Source of the DNA: Ophthalmolycus amberensis | Taxonomy: Eukaryota > Chordata > Actinopteri > Perciformes > Zoarcidae | Assembly: GCA_024529925.1 (NCBI GenBank) | Contig: JAFEUB010001104.1 | Span: 5,001 to 69,000, forward strand | Direction: 5' to 3' | Length of the DNA stretch: 64,000 nucleotides | Shown: one piece after another, positions 49,542-60,507 of the stretch | Position numbering within the stretch: the stretch's first letter is position 1 | Layout: the number at the start of each line of letters is the position of its first letter | Notes under the pieces: generated by a model | What the model saw: the letters and a program-made list of their open reading frames with translations, nothing else | Database searches by the model: none | Told to the model about the DNA's origin: nothing | Made by a program: the position numbers and the translations under genes

Positions 49542-51694
49542 GAATGACTCGGTTCAGTAACTTTCTTTTTCCCGCCGACAGCTCGGTGGGCTCGGAGCCA
49601 GAACTGATACCATGCTGTCTGCCGTGGGGCGTTAACAGGAGGCCGTGCCCTGGTGGCTCAGAGGGTCATGTTCCTGCAGCGCTGCGGGTGTCTTCCTCAC
49701 ATCTTACTGATAAACTCTGAGCACTCCAATAGAAATGTTATATCTACGAGGAATAAAACCTGAAGGATCAACACTGAACTGAAATAAAGAACTCGTTATC
49801 TTTTGCTTTAATGCAACCTCCCAACATGTTTGTGTTGGGTAACGTTTACTCTGGTTGCGTGCACCCTTTAAGGGGTTTGACTCAACGCTTTTTTATGGTT
49901 TAAACTTGGTCAAACTGCGTCAGATGGTTTGTGTATTTGAAGCTAACTGTGGCAGTTCGGGGGTCAAACTCCGGTACACGCAGAACAAACGGTGCGTAGA
50001 TTGATGCTGCAGTTTGGAAGCTTTATACATATTTATATATTTTGCTCAGATTCCAGAGGAAGCTCAGTCAGGCTGTGTGTTTGTCTCCACCGCTGGTCAA
50101 CTTCCATCAGAGCCAACGTGATTCTGAATTTGAAAAAGAGAGAACGTGCACAAATACGTTGCATTTTGTTCCAGATCTTCTTTAAAAAGTGATGCAATAT
50201 GGATGGTTTCATAGCAACTGGATTTAGTGCACATGTATGTGTTTGTCAACACAATAACAAGCTTCCACCTTCTATCTGGACTTCTATAACGTTTTTATGG
50301 TGCGATGCCGGTCCACATTCACACGGGAGTCATTATCGGTCAGATATCTGCCAGTTCTGGCAGGAAAATGATGGAAACCATGGCGGTGATTTCATCATGA
50401 GACCAGAATAACACCACAGTTGTTTTAAAGGCTCCATCAGAACACCGGGCTCTGTGCCTCAGTGACGCTCCAGATTAAAGAAAGCAGGAGGAAAACATGA
50501 GCAATGACTCAGAGTGAAAACTGCATTTTGCACAACTCGTCTCCATCGTATCCCAGAGAAGGAAAGAAGGCTGCAGCCTCCAGATGTACAGACTGATATC
50601 GAACCAGCATCAAAGAGAACTCGGAGTCACGAGATCTTCCAGAATCCACTTCAGAGAGCTGGGAACTGATCGGGAGTCAAATAAAAGCATCGACAGACTC
50701 ATTTCACCTGAGTCCGTGACGGAGAGATGAATGTCACGAGAAGGAATAATCAGCCTGCATGTCCCACTCATCCATCTGTCCCCTGAGCGTGTTCAGCATG
50801 TGTGAATATTAATATGAACATTTGAGTGACGGCGGCTAGATGTGCCTTTTAAAAGCACAGGTTTGAATAAAGAAGTCTATAATCAATGTCAATAATCGGG
50901 ATTTGATATGTACATATATTCCAAATGGATAATTTTCCGATTAAAACATGTGATATGCCGATATTATTCTGGTTTTAGGAGCATTCTTTGGACATGCGTC
51001 TCAATGGAGGCTGTTACAGCAGTTTTGTGCGACCAGCTCTGAGCGTTGAACACAAACCAACCAGCTGATAGTTAGTAAAGCTGCAGGAGAGATAACCAGA
51101 AGACCTGCTGCTCAACATCATGAAGACTCGGACACCAGCAGGTTGTTAGATATGAACAAATATCTGAATGACGACCTTTCAGAGAAGGTGTTTAAAGGAA
51201 TGAAGGAGGGAGGCTGAGTTCACACGTCCTCCACCGCTGGAACACTCTGGAGAAAAAATCTCATTTTGATGCAAAGAAGCAAATTGGCACAAGCAGATCT
51301 TGTCGTTCCACTTTTCCATATTTTAACGTGATGAACGAAATGTCAAGCTTTGTTTATAGGAGAGCGTAGAGCGAGCCTCCGAGCATGAACAGAGGCGCCA
51401 CTCTGCATTATTCTCCTCAACTCCAGAGGACCAACAAACAAGATGATGTTTGAAGAATCAAAAAAGACGACGAGCGTAACTCAGAGATACGAACATAGAC
51501 TGAAGGTGTACTTATCTGTGAACTCATATCTCATATTCATGGACTACTTTATTATCTTTATACAAGTCCTGTAAAGAAACAAGTATTAAAAGCATTATGA
51601 AGAAACACAGGAGCTCCAGGAACTCCACGTGAAGGATTAGCCGGCTGCATACGTTTCTCTGCCCGACATGAGGAAACACTGCTTCGTTTTGGCT

Positions 51695-51840
51695 TTTGTC
51701 TCCTCCGTCCTTTCATCCCCCCCTCCCCCCCCCCCCTCCTCCCCCGTCCTTTCATCCCCCCCTCCCCCCTCCTCCTCCCCCGTCCTTTCATCCCCCCCCT
51801 CCCCGGCTCCCTCTCCGATATCTTTTTTTTTTTTTTTTAC
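51695..51840. repeat. C-rich repeat (GTCCTTTCATCC spacers) and poly-T
   Basis: Three blocks of C-rich sequence separated by CGTCCTTTCATCCCCC, ending in a T17 run. Minus-strand frames here are low-complexity artefacts. Confidence 0.85.
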
Positions 51841-51910
51841 TTGGTTCTCTCGGGGCTATGCATAAAGAAGCCGGATAAGCTCGGTGCATGCAGCCTGCAA
51901 GAGTCTTCTG

Positions 51911-52540
51911 CAGAGAGAGAGTGAGAGAGTGAGAGAGTGAGAGAGTGAGAGAGTGAGTGAGTGAGCGAGTGAGTGAGAGAGTGAGCGAGTGAGAGAGAGA
52001 GTGAGAGAGTGAGAGAGTGAGCGAGTGAGAGAGTGAGCGAGTGAGCGAGTGAGTGAGAGAGTGAGCGAGTGAGAGAGTGAGAGAGAGAGTGAGAGAGTGA
52101 GAGAGTGAGAGAGTGAGAGAGAGAGTGAGAGAGTGAGAGAGAGAGTGAGAGAGTGAGCGAGTGAGAGAGTGAGAGAGAGAGTGAGAGAGTGAGAGAGTGA
52201 GCGAGTGAGCGAGTGAGCGAGTGAGCGAGTGAGCGAGTGAGTGAGTGAGAGAGTGAGTGAGAGAGTGAGAGAGTGAGAGAGTGAGAGAGTGAGCGAGTGA
52301 GAGAGTGAGTGAGCGAGTGAGCGAGTGAGTGAGAGAGTGAGAGAGGGAGCGAGTGAGCGAGTGAGCGAGCGAGTGAGAGAGTGAGTGAGTGAGTGAGTGA
52401 GTGAGTGAGTGAGAGAGAGAGTGAGAGAGTGAGAGAGTGAGCGAGTGAGTGAGAGAGTGAGCGAGTGAGCGAGTGAGTGAGAGTGAGCGAGTGAGCGAGT
52501 GAGCGAGTGAGTGAGCGAGTGAGTGAGTGAGTGAGAGAGT
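51911..52540. repeat. GAGTGAGA/GAGTGAGC 4-8-bp tandem tract, 630 bp
   Basis: Built from the 8-bp words GAGAGAGT, GAGCGAGT and GAGTGAGT, plus shorter 4-bp GAGT steps. Several frames stay open by chance (repeating S, H, L, T, R), which explains the long minus-strand frames here. Confidence 0.95.
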
Positions 52541-52610
52541 GGATCTCTACGCAGCGACAAAAACCTGCATAATGTGGAGCAGAAAAAGGAAATGAACGAA
52601 TGAAGCGTAC

Positions 52611-52695
52611 CTGGCTCATGGGTCCTGTGCAGGTTGCTGTCTCCCCCCCCCCCTTCGGGCCGAGAGTCTACATCACGCTGGTGTGTTAGTGTCTG

Positions 52696-52700
<5 letters not shown>
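52611..52700 (-). CDS. srcin1: Possible alternative first or N-terminal exon of srcin1
   Basis: On the minus strand a frame ending DSNLHRTHEPG stops at CCAG|GTACGC, a good donor in phase 1, the phase needed by the exon at 33497; the join would read HRTHEPGREKRKGPM. Possible left limits are acceptors at 52677 or 52692, or an in-frame ATG at about 52695, giving MQTLTHQRDVDSRPEGGGGD before the stretch above. Part of the coding would come from a poly-C run, and the upstream sequence is a (CA)n tract, so both the exon and its start are doubtful. It cannot be a cassette between 62885 and 33497 with these acceptors because the phases do not fit. It is kept as an alternative to the 62.9-kb exon. Confidence 0.2.

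Positions 52701-52729
<29 letters not shown>
52697..52729. repeat. (GT)n microsatellite
   Basis: About 16 units, next to the possible alternative exon at 52611. Confidence 0.95.
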
Positions 52730-52730
<1 letters not shown>

Positions 52731-52857
52731 TGGAGAGAGAGAGCTGGTGACAGTGCACAGTGCAGTGGAGAAGATTGGAGGCAGTGTGAGCTAAGACAGA
52801 GTCTGTGATTCTATAGTAATCCTTTACACAGTCTACGGGGACGAGCTGCAAATGAAC

Positions 52858-53090
52858 CATCTCTCTCCCCCCCCCCCTCTCTCTCCCCCCCTCTCTCCCT
52901 CGTTCTGTATATCTCAGCTTTGCACATGAGCCCTGAGCAGAATAACCCTCCACCTTGCAGAAGATAAGCCAGAATTGTGGAGAGCAGTCTTGCCCTTAAT
53001 GACTGCCACAACTCTATCACCCTCCCTCTCTCTCTCTCTCTCTCTGTCTCCCTCTCTCTCTCTCCCCCTCTCCCCCTTCTTCCTGCTCAA
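52858..53090. repeat. CT/C-rich low-complexity tracts
   Basis: Two pyrimidine blocks, 52858-52902 and 53020-53090, separated by ordinary sequence. Confidence 0.85.
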
Positions 53091-53997
53091 GCCTAAGTGC
53101 TTGTTTGTGTCGCAGTGACTCCTCGCTGCGATTACACCGTCACTCCAGCTGTGCTATTTAAAACATGTACAGTAGGACGCGATGATACCTCGGCGTCGCG
53201 TCGCCGTTCCACTCAGTGTTCTGGAGTCGGGTTGTGCATTTGAAGTTGTTTGCGTGTTGAGTCTGTCTGGCAACACTTTTTGAGATGCGCTATGCAAATG
53301 TTGTTAGTGACTGAGACTGACAGGAGATAGAATAACACGAGCCGCTGCATGTTTGAGGAGACGGTGATTCTCTTTACTTCTGACATTAGCGCGTGATTGT
53401 TATCTTATAATGTATTCAGACTGCTGCTTGTTAGTGTTCTCATGTTCACCCTCATGACATACTTCTGGTGCACTTTTTGTGGGAGGGGCTGCTTTTCATG
53501 GCTGCTACTGGAGCTGCACCGATTAATCAATTAATAGATCTACAGAAACTGAATAACGATAATTTTGACAATCAGTAGGGTTGGTAATTTTCTTTAAAAA
53601 ATATTTAATATTTTTTGAATATATTTTTTATATATTTGAATATATTTTTTGAATATATTTTTTATATATGAAGCTCCCAATGAATCAAATGCTCTGACAA
53701 AAAAAAAGAAAGACAAAAATCTGGTGTCTGTGGTTGTTGATAAGCTCGGTCAACCCTTTTATTCAGCCCGGATGTTCTGATTGGACGAGCTACCTGCTTG
53801 TCTACCTGTGCGTCTTCTGCTCGTCCACTCATCGATCGTCACCTGAGACTTCCACAAGCTGCTAGCTCAGCAGCTGTGAGTGCTAACAACAGCCACGTTA
53901 GCTGTTAGCATTCATTTTGGCCGTCAGTGTTGACGACTTGGAGACTTTCTCGCTACATTCAGCGACTTTTGGATTACCGACACTAGTTTTTAGTCAT

Positions 53998-54140
53998 TTA
54001 AAGCTGCATTAGACCATAAAGCATGGGATGCTTTAGGGCGGGGCTACACAGTGATTGACAGGTCTCTACCAGAGACGTATACAGCGTCTCTACGTCACTC
54101 CTCAGTCCAGATATGGTCACTTCCTGTTCACTGGTGGTCG
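53998..54140 (+). repeat. Interspersed element, copy E (3' part only)
   Basis: Begins TAAAGCTGCATT and jumps directly to AGACCATAAAGCATGGGATG, then GGGCGGGGCTACACAGTGAT and ATATGGTCACTTCCTGTTCA. The middle part present in A-D is absent. Confidence 0.65.
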
Positions 54141-54439
54141 ACTAATATGTTCCCATTGGTTGATGTTAACTTTTGCAAGTAACATCAACTCGTATTTTCT
54201 TCAGCCATTTAAAAAAACTTGCTATCCAGAATATAACTAACGGATTCAGAGAATTATTCTGCCTCCATCATCATTTGCCAAAAACACACGTTAACTTACA
54301 GTGAAGCGGTCTATAGCACGCAGGTGAATATAAACGTATTTGTGCTGCTCAAAGAATGTAAAGAATCACAAATGAAACATTCAACAGCAACGTTTTTTCA
54401 GCGGAGCTTCTTTCTGCCGAAGAAATATTCTGTGATTAA

Positions 54440-54650
54440 TCTGTCGCAGTGAAGATTATTAAAATGTCAGAAAAATATGCTAAATGTCACATTTTTCCAC
54501 AGCACAAGGTGACATCTCCAAACTGCTCGTTTTGTCTGAATAAAATCAAAAGATATTCGATTATGAAAGACGACAAAACCCAACAAATATTCACATAATT
54601 AAGAAGCTGGAACCAGTGAATAAGAATAAGAAACAAGGAACCGATTATCA
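54440..54650 (+). repeat. Dispersed AATCGATTA-type repeat
   Basis: AAGGTGACATCTCCAAACTG, CTCGTTTTGTCTGAATAAAA, AGAAGCTGGAACCAGTGAA match the same family as 42690-42935. Fragments also occur near 53515-53575 and 55980-56105. Confidence 0.55.
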
Positions 54651-55109
54651 AACTAATTTCCATTGACTTCCATCGTACCGAGGAGGCAACAAACGCTTCA
54701 AATGTCTTAAAAACGGAGGCTTGAAACGTCCTCACGTGTTCTTAGAAAACGTTCCAGGATGTTATTGGTTCTCGGTGCCGAATGAGACACACTCGGATGT
54801 ACAGTCCGCCTCCTATTCACGTCAGTCACTTCTCACCGCGAGAGCAATCAGCGGCATACAGAGCAAATTGGTTGTGACGTTAAGATGTGTTTATTTCCTC
54901 CAGCTTGGCTTAAATATCCACAGTGTGAGACAGCCACATCCGTCTGTACGCGTCTGCTGCTGTTAACGCCGGCGTGTTCAGACCAATTTCCTCCTTTTGT
55001 CTCCGTGCCCACTCGAAACGCTCCCGCTTCCTAATTTAGCCCGAGTGTTTCTTCCCCACCCACAAACACCCACACACACACCCACACACACACTCGGCCT
55101 CTACTGCAT

Positions 55110-55131
55110 GTGTGTGTGTGTGTGTGTGTGT
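55110..55131. repeat. (GT)n microsatellite
   Basis: About 11 units, preceded by CACACACCCACACACAC. Another (GT)n lies at 55561-55591. Confidence 0.94.
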
Positions 55132-55261
55132 GTCCACGATGCTCCAACGCCTCAAACCGCTCGCCCGTTGCTGGCAGTGAAACGCCAGCGCTGCGGATTA
55201 TGAGCGGGTCAAATTGGCAGAATGTATTAGCGTCACGATCACCGTCACATTGACCCCCACT

Positions 55262-55297
55262 CGTCAATTATCAAGATGGATGGATGGATGGATGGAC
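55262..55297. repeat. (GGAT)n microsatellite
   Basis: About five GGAT units. Confidence 0.9.
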
Positions 55298-55559
55298 CCG
55301 GCGATGGAAACTGGACTTTTTCTGCTTAGTGGACGGAGAGAGGGATGAAGAGGGATGATGGAGGAAGAAGTAAGCATTGGCGATGTTGTGATAGGAAGAA
55401 AATGCTACTTTCAGCACAGCTAAAATGAGATTGTGAAGATGGAGATAAACAAACACTATATAGTTGCCTTTGGATCCAGGCTGGAGGGCCGGGTGGCAGA
55501 AATATGGAGGGAGAGGCACAATGAAATCATTCTGCAAAGCTGCTGAGGAAAAGCTGCAC

Positions 55560-55592
<33 letters not shown>

Positions 55593-56941
55593 TAATAAAA
55601 CCTGTTTTCAGGCATCCTTTTTTCCCTTCGCAGCTTTCGGGCGTCTGCAGATTTTTATCTTCGTCTTAAATCTGCTTCTCTAAACGACCACAAGCAACAC
55701 GAGATGATTCACGTCGCCGCGTCGATATTCACGCCGGTGATCCGTGAATCAACCGTGTGTTGCAGTGAGATCTGACATCTAATTTCCTCGAGTATGTTTA
55801 CTGATGTTTGAGTGTCCGAATCTATATTGTCGGCCTCTGAAGTTCACACGAAGGAATGTGAAAAGTAGCCGATGCGACAGAAACTTGAGGGTGAACTCTT
55901 TGGATGACCGATGACTTGATTCTCTGGTTCCGGCTGGTTTCCGTCGTGTTACGTGACAGTAAAATTAATCTCTTTTAGTTTTTAGATGTTGGTCGGAAAC
56001 AATTATTTTAATCTGACATTGGAAGACTTTTTGGAAATATTTTCTGATATTTTATAGACCGAACTATTTATTAATCAAGACATTAATCATTAGTTGCAAT
56101 CCAATGTGACGTATTTCATGGATTCAAAACTTACAGTAATCCAATCAAAGTAACTAAAGCTGTCAAATAAATATGGTGGAGAAAAAAGAACAACACTCAA
56201 CCGTAGAGGAGTGAAAGTTAGCATGAAATGGAAATACTCTGTTCTGAGGTATTTGTATCATACTTTAGTCCAGTATTTGAGTAAATGTACTTAGTTACAG
56301 TCCAGCTCTGAGGGATGACTCGTCTCCCGTCTTTCTCTCAGAGAAACTCAGTAAAGAACACAAGATGTCCGAATGGTTTCCACTCCACCAACAAACTTCT
56401 TTCATCATCCAATAAACTTTGTGAACACTTAAAAGTCTCACACCGGAACAAACGGAGAGAAACAAACTGAAGCGGTACGACCTCAGAAACTCAAACATAC
56501 TGCTGCTGTTGTTAATGCACAAAACATAATGCTGTCACAGATGGTCAAGAGCTAAGGGATTGACATAAAACGAATTTATACTGAAAATATTTCTGTGTAT
56601 TTTTGGGTAATTTTTTATTTAAATCGATTTCCTATAAATTTTCATTGTGAATTGTTTGATTGATCTATTGATCATTCATTTGGTCTCAAAAATATTAGAA
56701 AATAGTGACTAAAGAAAGAATTGTTTGCTGTGTTCAACCAACAGTACGAGACCCATAAAAACACCGTGATGACAAAGAATAGAAGTCCTCACATGTAAGG
56801 AGCTGTAACACAGCAGCCTGGTCTCATCCAGCATTCATAACGTTACCTACGATAAAATAATATGTCGTAATCTATAAGATAACCTGCAAAATGCACGACA
56901 AATGAGGAATAACTTTCCGTAAGATGTCATAGGAACCGTTG

Positions 56942-57052
56942 TGGGTGGGTGGATGGATGGATGGATATATATGGATGGCTGGATGGATGGATGGATGGAT
57001 GGATATATATGGATGGCTGGATGGATGGATGGATGGGTAGATAGATAGATAA
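56942..57052. repeat. (GGAT)n with ATATAT and GGCT interruptions
   Basis: The block GGATATATATGGATGGCT occurs twice, 48 bp apart, so a longer unit was duplicated. It ends in (AGAT)n. Confidence 0.92.
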
Positions 57053-57171
57053 AAAATGACTTTTTATCAGACAACTACTGGATTGATGGACTAATCGTTT
57101 CTAGAATATAATTTAAGGGTTTCTGCATCAAACGTTCTCTATATTCCCAGCCCTTCAACAATAACACAATA

Positions 57172-57191
57172 CCCCCCCCCCCCCCCCCCCC
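57172..57191. repeat. Poly-C run
   Basis: About 19 C; exact length uncertain in any assembly. Confidence 0.9.
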
Positions 57192-57324
57192 TCATTATTC
57201 CATTAGACAGAAGCTTTTCCTTTGAGAGTCTGACGGCTTCAGAAGGACCACTCTGTAATCAGGCTTGTTAAATGTTGCTCATTTGTGTATTTGTGATAAA
57301 CATTAAATTCCTTATTTAGGCTAT

Positions 57325-57435
57325 TGAAGACCATAAAGCAGGGGATGCTTTAGGGCGGGGCTACACGGTGATTGACAGGTCTCTACGTCACTCCTCCTCA
57401 GTCCAGATATGGTCACTTTCATTCAACGGTTGCGT
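57325..57435 (+). repeat. Interspersed element, copy F (3' fragment)
   Basis: About 110 bp from AGACCATAAAGCAGGGGATG to ATATGGTCACTTTC. Lies in the left half of the 57.2-57.6 kb stretch, which is otherwise featureless. Confidence 0.65.
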
Positions 57436-58959
57436 AAGTCTGGAGCCTCAGTGTCAATTTTAGTTCTGAGAAAAAAAAATCGTCATCGGCACATCAGACC
57501 TTAAATAAATGGTAATCGGCCAATCGGTGGCTCTCTAGAACCCTCCTTTAATGCGGCTGCATTTTAACTTTTAAATTGTACCTGTGATGATAAAAATCAC
57601 TCATCTTTATCTCTAATCAAGAAGAAACGCCTCCTCTTAATGTGGTAAAAACATGACACACAAACCTGAAAGCTGCCGTTCTACACACGGTCAGTACTGT
57701 CCCTCCTCACACTCGAGTGCACACCCCATAATAAACACCATGCGTGTGTTTGTGCAGACAAGTAAATAAATTCAGTGCGATTGGTGAGAAAACGGAGACG
57801 TGGTCTCGTTCACTGGTGCAGAGGACATTAAGCGAGCTCACGTCACTGTTCAGACATTAGCAGACCTCAGGTCGTTATCTGCACTTTGTGTCCAGCGACT
57901 GTCGATCGGCCGCTGCTGAGAAAAATGTGACGCAGAGGTTCACAATTAAGCTGATTTACAACAGAGGAGAAGAAGCAGCGTCTCTCTCTTCTCTCTCTGC
58001 GCTGCTTTCCTTCCACTTGTACACAGCTTCATGTGAAAATACTGATGACTGAAGCATAAAAAGGTTTTATCCTACTTTTCATTGTCAGACCGGTTTTATT
58101 TTCCCTCCAGGCCTTTTGCAAATCATTCGTCTTCATACTGAGGGTTTCGCCTGCTTTTCTGCTATTCATTGATGCAATATTCTGTTTACGTCTGTTACTC
58201 GTCTGTCTCATGAGAAATATTGATGTTGTTTAGAACTTTCTGCTGTTTTGTTTGTTTTGAAGTCAGTTATTTGTGCTTTTATGTGGAATCTTTTTCCTGC
58301 TTCTTTCTCTCTCTGAGGAGAGATTTAAAATGTCAATAAGGCTTTAATAAAATGTTAAGAGACTGAATGACCTACATGTCCTTTTAGCTTAGGCTGTACA
58401 TATTTTAGGGATGTGAAGGATTAGAAAACCCTCCAACACACGATGACAATAAGCAAAGGCACTCAGACACGGGTGGACTATTTCTACTGCACAGCTCAAA
58501 GGGTTGAACTTCTACTTTGCTGTGAATTCGTCAGTCAGTCGAAGCTCCGACGCTTCCTCACACATCAGTGAAATGATGAAGCGTGCCGTCTCGCTGCTGC
58601 TCGGAACCAAAATTCCAGAAAAGAAAATGTGAGTTTTGACTCCGACAAAAGGAGCCGACGTGGAGGATGAAGACGGAGTCTCTGAATGTCAGAGTGCAAA
58701 GAAAAGGCATCTCTGAGTCGACATCACCTTCACCTGGTGGCAACCGCATCAACGGGCCCTCTGATGTCGACAGCTTCCTCGCTCTCTGCCCTTCATCCTC
58801 CCTCCCTCCCTCTCTGTCTCCCTTCCACATGTCAACAAGTTTGATCAGGCTGACATGGGAAAACTGCCGTTTGGCTGCTGCTCTCTGACAGATCCTCTAC
58901 GCCGTCTCTTCTCTTTTTTTGCTCCACAGTCACTTGTGATTCCAGCATGTTTGATTTGA

Positions 58960-59295
58960 CCTCCTCCTCCTCCTCCTCCTCCTCCTCCTCCTCCTCCTCC
59001 TCCTCCTCCTCCTCCTCCTCCTCCTCCTCCTCCTCCTCCTCCTCCTCCTCCTCCTCCTCCTCCTCCTCCTCCTCCTCCTCCTCCTCCTCCTCCTCCTCCT
59101 CCTCCTCCTCCTCCTCCTCCTCCTCCTCCTCCTCCTCCTCCTCCTCCTCCTCCTCCTCCTCCTCCTCCTCCTCCTCCTCCTCCTCCTCCTCCTCCTCCTC
59201 CTCCTCCTCCTCCTCCTCCTCCTCCTCCTCCTCCTCCTCCTCCTCCTCCTCCTCCTCCTCCTCCTCCTCCTCCTCCTCCTCCTCCTCCTCCTCCT
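58960..59295. repeat. Perfect (TCC)112 triplet repeat
   Basis: 336 bp without one substitution on the plus strand, so (GGA)112 on the srcin1 sense strand. The poly-S and poly-E frames through it have no meaning. Nothing else lies between 58890 and 58950. Confidence 0.98.
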
Positions 59296-59583
59296 GGGGA
59301 GCTGAGGAAGGGCTTCTGGCTTCTGTCATTGAGGTGACACGACTCTCACAGTCATGCGGCACAAAAGAGATAAGTTGAGTGTTCTGTGTTCTGTTGCAAT
59401 GTCATCCTCTCAGAGACGGCGTCGCAGGATGACGAGCCTCGTATCGGAGCCGTGTTACATTTTAGATCGCTGGATTCTTTTAGATTCTTTTCCTCCTAAA
59501 TCTTATCTCCCAACGGGTCTCTCTGACACAGATGTGTGCGGCGTGCAGAGAGGAGGGCATCATGTGAATCAACACAGATTAAG

Positions 59584-60295
59584 TAGGATAAGTAGGATCG
59601 ATAAGTAGTATCCATAAGGAACCGAACCGATAAGTAGTATCCATAAGGAACCGAACCAATGAGCGATATCGATAAGGAACCGAACCGATGAGTAGTATCG
59701 ATAAGGAACCGATAAGTAGTATCGATAAGGAGCCGATAAGTAGTATCCATCAGGAACCGAACCGATAAGTAGTATCGATAAGGAACCGAACCGATAAGTA
59801 GTATCGATAAGGAACCGATAAGTAGTATCGATAAGGAGCCGATAAGTAGTATCCATAAGGAACCGAACCGATAAGTAGTATCGATAAGGAACCGATAAGT
59901 AGTATCCATAAGGAACCGAACCGATGAGTAATATCGATAAGGAACCGATAAGTAGTATCCATAAGGAACCGAACCGATAAGTAGTATCGATAAGGAGCCG
60001 ATAAGTAGTATCGATAAGGAACCGAACCGATGAGTAGTATCGATAAAGAACCGAACCGATAAGTAGTATCGATAAAGAACCGAACCGATGAGTAGTATCG
60101 ATAAGGAACCGATAAGTAGTATCCATAAGGAACCGAACCGATGAGTAATATCGATAAGGAACCGATAAGTAGTATCCATAAGGAACCGAACCGATGAGTA
60201 GTATCGATAAAGAACCGAACCGATAAGTAATATCGATAAGGAACCGAACCGATGAGTAATATCGATAAGGAACCAAACCGCTGAGCGGTATCGAT
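59584..60295. repeat. 29/24-bp minisatellite
   Basis: The 29-bp unit contains GATAAGTAGTATCGATAAGG and then AACCGAACC; a 24-bp form has a single AACC. Variants are CCATAAGG, GATGAGTA, AAAGAACC and GGAGCC. The right end runs into GATACTCATCCCTATTCTTG, a phrase of a dispersed fish repeat from which the array may have grown. Overlapping minus frames (YYLSVRF, ILLIGS) are artefacts. Confidence 0.93.
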
Positions 60296-60473
60296 AAGAG
60301 TACGAGTATCGTTATAATCCGAACGATACTCATCCCTATTCTTGACAGAGCGTTTGTAAAAGTTCACAGTTTAAAGTTTCCTCTGAAGCACCAGGACACA
60401 CCAAAGAAATGTCCTTTTGTCATAGCGGTTAATATCCTGTAGGGAAGACTTTTACACCTGTCATGGGGGTTTA

Positions 60474-60476
<3 letters not shown>

Positions 60477-60504
<28 letters not shown>
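60477..60504. repeat. (GT)n microsatellite
   Basis: About 14 GT units. Confidence 0.96.

Positions 60505-60507
<3 letters not shown>

Noticed and set aside
49640..49740. Second SINE suggested by CCCTGGTGGCTCAGAGGGT (A-box like)
   Set aside because: No B box (GGTTCGANTCC) follows at the expected distance and there is no SINE body or tail.
51837..52953. 365- and 260-codon minus frames rich in SLTHSL
   Set aside because: Produced by the GAGT tract; only the last bases before the donor at 52611 were kept as a weak exon candidate.
53270..53310. LINE tail suggested by TTTTTGAGATGCGCTATGCAAA
   Set aside because: Only about 20 bp resemble a LINE end; no upstream 3' UTR or terminal repeat is visible.
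58832..59378. Poly-glutamate and poly-serine frames
   Set aside because: Translation of a perfect (TCC)n tract, with no recognisable protein at either end.
59496..60367. Overlapping minus frames rich in YYLSVRF and LLIGS, resembling membrane segments
   Set aside because: All three frames arise from the 29/24-bp array, and the hydrophobicity is a by-product of the unit.
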